From the NCBI GenBank assembly GCA_001779055.1, contig MFJA01000022.1, positions 48,900 through 59,261 of the forward strand: DNA of 10,362 bases. The letters run 5' to 3'. Below the pieces are notes generated by a model. It saw only the letters and a list, made by a program, of their open reading frames with translations. It was not told where the DNA came from and ran no database searches. Below are positions 6,093 through 10,362 of the stretch, in pieces. Positions within the stretch are counted from its first letter, which is position 1; every line of letters begins with the position of its first letter. This stretch comes from Candidatus Gottesmanbacteria bacterium RBG_16_37_8 (GTDB lineage: Bacteria; Patescibacteriota; Microgenomatia; 2-02-FULL-39-11). The position numbers and the translations under genes are program-made.

Positions 6093-7144
6093 TATCTTAC
6101 CCCTACCTGACCGATCAAGCCGTAAATCGGTGCAATAATTGCCAGCATCATTCCTCCCACCAGAACTCCGACAATTAAAAGCATAACCGGTTCCAGAAGT
6201 GCCGTAAAAGTCCGCAGGGTATTTGATACCTGATATTCCAGATATTCGGAGATATCCTGCATTGATTTTTCCAAAGCTCCGCTTTTCTCTCCTACTTCCA
6301 TCAGTTTGATCATTATTGACGGAAAAGTCCCTTTTGACTGCTTAAAGCCTTCTGATAATTTTTTCCCGCTAGTTACCATTTCGCTTGATTTAGCAATCAT
6401 TTTGGCCATTTCCCGGTTTATGACTATATTTTTGGTTAATTCCAAACAGGATAATATCGGTACACCTGCATGGAGAAGTAAAGCCATGCTTCTGGTAAAT
6501 CTCGTCAAATCGATCTCTTTAATTAATGTTGAAATGAAAGGAAGACCGTATAAGGGTGCTATTATGAACGATTTATTTCTCCGATAGATAAAAATTGCAG
6601 CCAGTGTTGAAACAAATATTGTCAAAATAATATAAAGGGTATTTTTAAGGAAAAAATTTGACGAAAAAATAAGAACTTGAGTCGGCAAAGGTAAATCTAC
6701 TTTAAGCCTCAGAAACACATCCGATATTTTCGGTACCACTACAACCAGCATAAGTAGCAGAACCCCCAAAAAGACAAAACCGATCAAAATCGGATAGATC
6801 ATAGCCTGTTTTACTTTATCGGAAAATTCCATTTCTTTCTGGATGCTGATCCTCATGTCTTTCAGGGTAATTTCCAAAGTACCTGCTTCTTCGGCGGCTC
6901 TGATAAGATTAACCGTGATGGCGTCGAAAATATGAGGAAATTTGTCAAATGAATAATAAAGGTGGTTACCCTGAACAATATCTTCTCTGATTATTTCCAA
7001 AAATTTTTTGTTCTTTCCTTTAGCATCTTCCAAAAGTGCATCAATTGCCTCCAGAATAGAGATTCCGGCCGTCAACATGGTTGACAGATTGGATAAAAAA
7101 CTGATTTTTTCGTTCCCTGATAAGATAATCTTGGATTTAATCAT
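6092..7144 (-). CDS. pilC: Type IV pilus inner-membrane platform protein PilC
   Basis: A 350-residue GspF/PilC family protein with the usual two repeated cytoplasmic helical domains (about 14-116 and 212-316) and three membrane segments (about 117-137, 169-187, 317-340). Each half has the family signature: IRAAEEAGTLE (81-91) and LMEVGEKSGALE (281-292). The end LEPVMLLIVGVLVGGMMLAIIAPIYGL is strongly conserved in PilC/GspF. It is slightly shorter than typical PilC (about 400), the N-terminal extension being minimal. Role: membrane base on which pilins are extracted and added, coupled to PilB hexamer rotation. The ATG overlaps the pilB TGA (ATGA), and the pair is the conserved core of all T4P and T2SS operons. 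Confidence 0.95.
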   Translation of the reverse strand: MIKSKIILSGNEKISFLSNLSTMLTAGISILEAIDALLEDAKGKNKKFLEIIREDIVQGNHLYYSFDKFPHIFDAITVNLIRAAEEAGTLEITLKDMRISIQKEMEFSDKVKQAMIYPILIGFVFLGVLLLMLVVVVPKISDVFLRLKVDLPLPTQVLIFSSNFFLKNTLYIILTIFVSTLAAIFIYRRNKSFIIAPLYGLPFISTLIKEIDLTRFTRSMALLLHAGVPILSCLELTKNIVINREMAKMIAKSSEMVTSGKKLSEGFKQSKGTFPSIMIKLMEVGEKSGALEKSMQDISEYLEYQVSNTLRTFTALLEPVMLLIVGVLVGGMMLAIIAPIYGLIGQVGVR

Positions 7145-8826
7145 GAGCTTTCTACTTTGGTAACCCTTATAACTTCCTCCAGTGAAGTTACTCCTCTGGC
7201 AATTTTATCCAAACCGTCTTCAGTCATGGTTTTCATACCTTCTTTGACAGCCTGTCTGGTTATTGTTTCAGCATCATTTTTGCCTGTAATCAGTTTTTTA
7301 ATTTCATTGGAGACTTCCAATACTTCAAAAAGTCCTACTCTTCCCGAATAACCGGTATTGCGGCAGATTTTACATCCCTTTCCTTTAAAAACCGTATATT
7401 GCGGTTGTTCCCCTAAGTTATTTTTAATCATCGGCAGGGGAAAATATTGGGATAATGTAGAAAGCGGAATATTGATTGGCGTTTTGCACATTTCGCAGAT
7501 TTTTCTAACCAACCTTTGGGCAATAATTAAATTGACTGTTGAAGCAACCAGAAAGGGTTCAACCTTCATATCAATAAGTCTGGGGATTGCTGTTGCCGCA
7601 TCATTGGTATGAAGTGTCGTCAGAACCAAATGACCCGTCAGGGCTGCATCAACCGCAATTCCTGCCGTTTCATTGTCTCTTATTTCCCCGACAAAAATAA
7701 TGTTCGGATCCTGCCTTAAAATTGAGCGCAGACCTGCGGCAAAAGTCAGATTGGTCTTAGGATTAACCTGTATTTGGTTGGCTCCGGCAATTCTGTATTC
7801 CACCGGATCTTCAATTGTGGTGATATTTCTTTCCCGGATATTAATAAGTTTTAAAATGGTATAAATAATGGTAGTTTTACCTGATCCGGTCGGACCGGTT
7901 GACAGAACCATGCCGTAGGATTTGCCGATGGCTTTATTAACCTTAACTAAATCCCTATCCGATAGACCCAAATTAGTTAATGTAAACTGGCTGCTTTTGG
8001 AGGGTAATAGTCTTAAGACAACTTTTTCTCCGTCGGTAACAGGAAGAATTGACACTCTGATATCCAAATTTTCCTCTTGGAGTTTTATTTTCATTTTTCC
8101 GTCCTGAGCGCTCAAATGCTCATCGGTCCGCAGGCGGGAGAGGACTTTGATTCTGGCAATAATCCGGTCATGAAGGATTTTCGGCACTCTCAAAACATCG
8201 TGTAAAAGGCCATCAATCCGGAATCTGATCAGTGAATTTTTTTCTTCAGGTTCTATATGAATATCTGAGGCTTTGTCATCATAGGCATAATTAACCATCA
8301 GATCTACAATTTTGGTGATCGGTGCTTCATCGGAGGTCAGAGTATTGCTTTTATTGATTTCATCCTTGAGAAGATTATCACAAACAACCTGCAGGTCTTT
8401 GCGAAACATTCTCAGGGCATTATGAATGTCTTTTTCCGTGGCAAAATAGGGGATAATGTTAGCTTTGGTTTTTTTGGCAAAAGCTGCAATTACAGCTTTA
8501 TTATTCGGATTAACCATGGCCAGTTTAATGCTTGTTTGGTCTCTGGCAAAAGCAATTACTTTTAAGCGCCTGGCCACCTTTTCCGGTGTTACATGAAAAA
8601 GTTCATCGGGAATTGCCGTCTTGGATAAAATTACGAACGGATAACCTGTTGAAGCTGCCACCATTTGTCCTAAGGTTTCATCTGTAACAATATTTTTATC
8701 GATAATAACATCATAAAAACTGATGCCGGCATTTTTAGCCACTAACATTATTTCCTGCAGATCGCGATCCTTAAGAAGACCGTTTTCCACAAGTAAATTA
8801 GAGATCTGGTTATCTGCTGTTTGCAT
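7141..8826 (-). CDS. pilB: Type IV pilus assembly ATPase PilB
   Basis: A 561-residue GspE/PilB family ATPase of normal length. N-terminal MshEN-like domain (about 5-140, with LLVENGLLKDRDLQ and GYPFV), then the N2 region with ASDIHIEP (186-193), Walker A GPTGSGKT (311-318), Asp box TTIEDPVEY (336-344), Walker B IIFVGEIRD (376-384), and His box GHLVLTTLHTND (398-409). The tetracysteine zinc site is present (C444, C447, C485, C488). These features, with the N-terminal domain, identify an assembly ATPase rather than the PilT retraction motor. Role: cytoplasmic hexamer that hydrolyses ATP to drive pilus extension through PilC. First gene of the operon, behind a good promoter. No Shine-Dalgarno stands directly before the ATG at 8824-8826. 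Confidence 0.97.
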   Translation of the reverse strand: MQTADNQISNLLVENGLLKDRDLQEIMLVAKNAGISFYDVIIDKNIVTDETLGQMVAASTGYPFVILSKTAIPDELFHVTPEKVARRLKVIAFARDQTSIKLAMVNPNNKAVIAAFAKKTKANIIPYFATEKDIHNALRMFRKDLQVVCDNLLKDEINKSNTLTSDEAPITKIVDLMVNYAYDDKASDIHIEPEEKNSLIRFRIDGLLHDVLRVPKILHDRIIARIKVLSRLRTDEHLSAQDGKMKIKLQEENLDIRVSILPVTDGEKVVLRLLPSKSSQFTLTNLGLSDRDLVKVNKAIGKSYGMVLSTGPTGSGKTTIIYTILKLINIRERNITTIEDPVEYRIAGANQIQVNPKTNLTFAAGLRSILRQDPNIIFVGEIRDNETAGIAVDAALTGHLVLTTLHTNDAATAIPRLIDMKVEPFLVASTVNLIIAQRLVRKICEMCKTPINIPLSTLSQYFPLPMIKNNLGEQPQYTVFKGKGCKICRNTGYSGRVGLFEVLEVSNEIKKLITGKNDAETITRQAVKEGMKTMTEDGLDKIARGVTSLEEVIRVTKVESS

Positions 8827-8866
8827 ATTTCACGAGAAAAACGAGAGATATTTTCTCCCTGTATTA

Positions 8867-8894
8867 ATCATACACAAGTATAAAAAAGTATCAA
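8867..8894 (-). promoter_or_regulatory. Promoter of the pilus operon (before pilB)
   Basis: On the minus strand TTGATA (8894-8889, five of six to consensus), a 16-base spacer, and TATGAT (8872-8867, five of six). Transcription would begin near 8860, leaving a leader of about 34 bases before the pilB ATG. That leader has no clear ribosome binding site next to the start, only GGGAG far upstream. Confidence 0.65.
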
Positions 8895-8916
8895 AGGGAA
8901 AAAGAGGAAAAATTTG

Positions 8917-8954
8917 ACACACCGGGAGTGTGCGAAAGCACTCTCCTGGTGTGT
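8917..8954 (-). terminator. Strong intrinsic terminator of the small secreted-protein gene
   Basis: Arms 8917-8933 and 8938-8954 form a 17-position stem with a single U-U mismatch plus one base pair that is wobble on one strand, and a four-base loop. On the minus strand, the coding sense of the upstream gene ending at 8963, the stem is followed by CAAATTTTTCCTCTTTTTCC. This is an intrinsic terminator placed 8 bases after that gene's stop, and it insulates the pilB promoter downstream. Confidence 0.85.
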
Positions 8955-8962
8955 GATATTAG

Positions 8963-9397
8963 TTATAAATATGTCTTGATGCGGAAGTTTTTGCTTGCCT
9001 TTTTGCCGTTTTTAAGCGTTGCCGTAAAAGTTAATTTGGCGCCGCTTATACCGCTGTGGTAAGTACAAACCGAGGTTGAACAGGTTCCGAAAAGAAGCTC
9101 TCTGGATTCTCCCGGAGAGTTGGCTGCCGAAATTGTTCCGGCTGCTCCCTGGGAAATACCGTTGGTCTGATATGAAAAAACATAGGAAACCGAGGTAAAA
9201 TTGGAAAAATTTGAAAAACTGAAATGAATTGCCCTTTTATCAGCCCGGTAGCGGACGTTAACAGGAATTGATCCTCCGGCAGCGCGGCTTCCCCCGGAAG
9301 TCGTACCTTTGGCAACGAATTTCTTTGCCGCTTCAACATGTCTTACAGTCGTAATGGCAAAAAACATCAATAGGGCAAAAAGTATAATTTTTTTCAT
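8963..9397 (-). CDS. Small secreted protein of unknown function
   Basis: A 144-residue protein starting with a clear Sec signal peptide: basic KK, hydrophobic core IILFALLMFFAITTV, and a likely cleavage site after VEA (21-23). The mature part of about 121 residues is rich in Gly, Ser, Thr and alternating strands (VNVRYRADKRAIHFSF, VSYVFSYQT, KLTFTATLKNG), suggesting a small beta-sandwich. Two closely spaced cysteines (C106, C111 in FGTCSTSVCTYHSG) could form a tight disulfide hairpin. It ends in basic residues. I recognise no named family. It has its own strong terminator, and a -10-like hexamer close to the ATG. Being next to the pilus operon may be chance; an envelope or surface role is inferred only from the signal peptide. 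Confidence 0.75.
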   Translation of the reverse strand: MKKIILFALLMFFAITTVRHVEAAKKFVAKGTTSGGSRAAGGSIPVNVRYRADKRAIHFSFSNFSNFTSVSYVFSYQTNGISQGAAGTISAANSPGESRELLFGTCSTSVCTYHSGISGAKLTFTATLKNGKKASKNFRIKTYL

Positions 9398-9406
9398 ACT
9401 TTATTG

Positions 9407-9412
9407 ATTTTA
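9407..9412 (-). promoter_or_regulatory. Possible -10 element of the secreted-protein gene
   Basis: On the minus strand TAAAAT (five of six to TATAAT) ends 9 bases before the ATG at 9395-9397, with only a weak -35 (TTGCTT, 18 bases upstream). If used, the leader would be only 2-3 bases long, so translation would be nearly leaderless. AT-rich background makes chance matches likely. Confidence 0.3.
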
Positions 9413-9446
9413 TCCTGATCTGATAGTAAAAAGCAACAACAGCTGA

Positions 9447-9452
9447 TATACT
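9447..9452 (+). promoter_or_regulatory. Possible -10 element giving a leaderless transcript
   Basis: TATACT (five of six to consensus) is followed by 7 bases and then the ATG at 9460, so the expected transcription start coincides with the start codon. No Shine-Dalgarno is present before this gene. The -35 region (TAGTAA at 9424-9429) is poor. Confidence 0.35.
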
Positions 9453-9459
9453 TTATTAA

Positions 9460-10068
9460 ATGAATAAAAAAATCCTCATCGCTCTAATTGTTTGTACAGT
9501 ATTAATTGCCTCTGGCGGCTTGTATTTCGGCCGCCTTTTAAAAATCGGCAAAACGAAACTTGTTGATTCTCAATTGCCGACTGCAATTCCCACCCCTGTT
9601 GAACTGGCAACCTGGGAAGATCAGTCGCAATTTACATTTCAATATCCTAAAAACCTGAATCTTAATTCTCATCCTGAAGATAGTGAGAACTATGCCCATC
9701 TTGAGTTAACTTCACAAGGATCTGCCGGATCAATTATTCTCTGGACCAAAGATACCAAGTACCAGACAGTTGACGATTATGTTAAGGGATTAAAAATTAC
9801 CAATTATATCGGCAGCCAGTTAGGCGACCTTCCGGCTGTTAAAGTTTTAGATGAGAGTGACAGCAATAAATTTTCTTTATTAACAATAAGAGACGGATAT
9901 TTATACCAGATTGAAGTAAATAATACGGGGCAGGATATTTTTAATACAATTGTTAATTCCTATCATTTTACAGAGGATAAGGAAGATAGTTTACCGGCAG
10001 ATAAAAGTACCGATAAAACTCCTGTTGATTCCGGAGAAATCTACGACGAAGAAGAGGTCATAGAATAG
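9460..10068 (+). CDS. Membrane-anchored extracellular protein, PsbP-like domain
   Basis: A 202-residue protein with a signal anchor (about 4-26, KKILIALIVCTVLIASGGLYFG) and the rest outside. A short linker (TAIPTPVE) leads to a domain from about 53 to 171: QFTFQYPKNLNLN, LELTSQGSAGSIILWTKD, YQTVDDYVKGLK, AVKVLDES, FSLLTIRDGYLYQIEVNN, FNTIVNSYHF. The order 'strand-YP-strand, tail helix with final SYHF' resembles PsbP/Mog1-like domains found on many small bacterial lipoprotein-like proteins, but that is a resemblance by eye. The last 32 residues are acidic and probably disordered (DSGEIYDEEEVIE). There is no lipobox: Cys12 lies within the hydrophobic core without the usual context. Function unknown. 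The methyltransferase gene follows after 11 bases and may be co-transcribed. Confidence 0.65.
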   Translation: MNKKILIALIVCTVLIASGGLYFGRLLKIGKTKLVDSQLPTAIPTPVELATWEDQSQFTFQYPKNLNLNSHPEDSENYAHLELTSQGSAGSIILWTKDTKYQTVDDYVKGLKITNYIGSQLGDLPAVKVLDESDSNKFSLLTIRDGYLYQIEVNNTGQDIFNTIVNSYHFTEDKEDSLPADKSTDKTPVDSGEIYDEEEVIE

Positions 10069-10079
10069 GAAAAATTTTA

Positions 10080-10362
10080 ATGGAGAAATATTTTTTTGTC
10101 CTGGGCCGTTACCCTTCTTTATCTGTTGCCGAAATTCAAGCAGTCTTAAAACATCAAAAGGTTAATTTCACTGTTGATAATTGCTCTTCAGAAATTTTGA
10201 CGGTCTCCGTTTCTTCTCAAACAAGTCTTTCTCAATTAATGGAGACTTTGGGCGGAACTGTCAAAATCGGTCAAATCCTGGGAGAGGTTTCCTATATCGA
10301 AGACCAGTCGCATTTTTTAAAATTTCTGGAAGCCCGTTTTCTAAAAGAAAAAGTACTGCCTC
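10080..10362 (+). CDS. Trm11-like RNA methyltransferase, N-terminal part, cut by window edge
   Basis: An ATG at 10080-10082 opens a frame of 94 full codons that stays open to the window end. The protein begins MEKYFFVLGRYPSLSVAEIQAVL, closely matching the start of archaeal/eukaryotic Trm11 and TrmG10-type proteins (FxLGxxxxLSxAE), followed by LTVSVSSQTSLSQLMETLGGTVKIGQIL, which fits the N-terminal ferredoxin-like plus THUMP region. The catalytic Rossmann domain with its DPPY-type motif would lie beyond the window. Expected role: N2-guanine methylation of tRNA or a related RNA, cytosolic. The ribosome site TAGGA (10066-10070) overlaps the previous gene's TAG stop, 9 bases before the ATG. Assignment rests on about 94 residues only. 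Confidence 0.65.
   Translation, partial: MEKYFFVLGRYPSLSVAEIQAVLKHQKVNFTVDNCSSEILTVSVSSQTSLSQLMETLGGTVKIGQILGEVSYIEDQSHFLKFLEARFLKEKVLP

Noticed and set aside
8831..8845. Short direct repeat ACGAGA-aaa-ACGAGA in the pilB leader
   Set aside because: Only two six-base copies in AT/GA-rich sequence; it could be an operator but is easily expected by chance.
8914..8919. Plus-strand TTGACA as a -35 box
   Set aside because: No -10-like hexamer lies 16-18 bases downstream, and the sequence is part of the terminator flank.
8917..8954. GAAA-tetraloop hairpin (plus-strand reading) as a structured ncRNA
   Set aside because: On the plus strand it has no upstream promoter with a matching -10 and no T-tract; on the minus strand it directly follows a stop codon and has a T-rich tail, so a terminator explains it.
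1..10362. Recoded TGA (as in Gracilibacteria and Absconditabacteria)
   Set aside because: TGA serves as the stop in several well-defined genes, with start codons of the next gene overlapping it (ATGA at 7141-7144, 3647-3650 and 3144-3147); no conserved domain continues through a TGA.
1..10362. CRISPR array, insertion sequence, prophage or tRNA
   Set aside because: No regularly spaced repeats, transposase or integrase motifs, phage structural genes or tRNA cloverleaf were seen on either strand; almost all the sequence is accounted for by ordinary genes.

Overview
The window looks like a piece of a small-genome bacterium of the Candidate Phyla Radiation (Patescibacteria), most likely the Microgenomates side. 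This is inferred from moderately AT-rich DNA, tightly packed genes with ATGA and TAATG junctions, a compact type IV pilus (T4P) operon with no secretin gene, and small signal-peptide or membrane-anchored orphan proteins. TGA is used as a normal stop (for example in the ATGA junctions of the pilus operon), so the genetic code appears standard. No rRNA, tRNA, CRISPR array, transposase or integrase is visible.

Layout. Positions 1-1002 (+) carry the end of a flavodoxin and a cytidylate-kinase-like P-loop protein whose Walker A lysine is replaced by alanine. A convergent D-aminoacyl-tRNA deacylase gene (dtd, minus) overlaps the kinase-like gene by 20 bases. Positions 1469-1531 hold two adjacent hairpins that end the pilus operon. 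Positions 1535-8826 (minus, read right to left) are the pilus operon: pilB ATPase, pilC platform, a GspH-like pseudopilin, a very large prepilin fused to a beta-propeller, a GspJ-like and a GspK/PilX-like minor pilin, a single-pass membrane protein of PilM/GspL type, and a canonical major pilin. A good promoter lies before pilB. A second, with a consensus -35, lies at the end of the PilM-like gene and drives the major pilin, which also has a ten-base consensus Shine-Dalgarno. Positions 8917-8954 are a strong terminator for a small secreted protein gene (8963-9397, minus). Diverging from it is a membrane-anchored extracellular protein (9460-10068, +), followed by the start of a Trm11-like RNA methyltransferase that runs off the window.

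How the genes fit together. PilB would power assembly on PilC of a fibre made mainly of the 147-residue pilin. The GspH/J/K-like minor pilins would prime it, and the propeller-pilin fusion would be displayed at or near the tip as a probable adhesin. The PilM-like protein may stand in for the usual PilM/N/O alignment complex. No PilT retraction ATPase or PilD prepilin peptidase lies in this window, so they would have to be elsewhere. The most noteworthy items are the propeller-tipped pilin, the separate high-output control of the major pilin, and the lysine-less P-loop kinase homologue.
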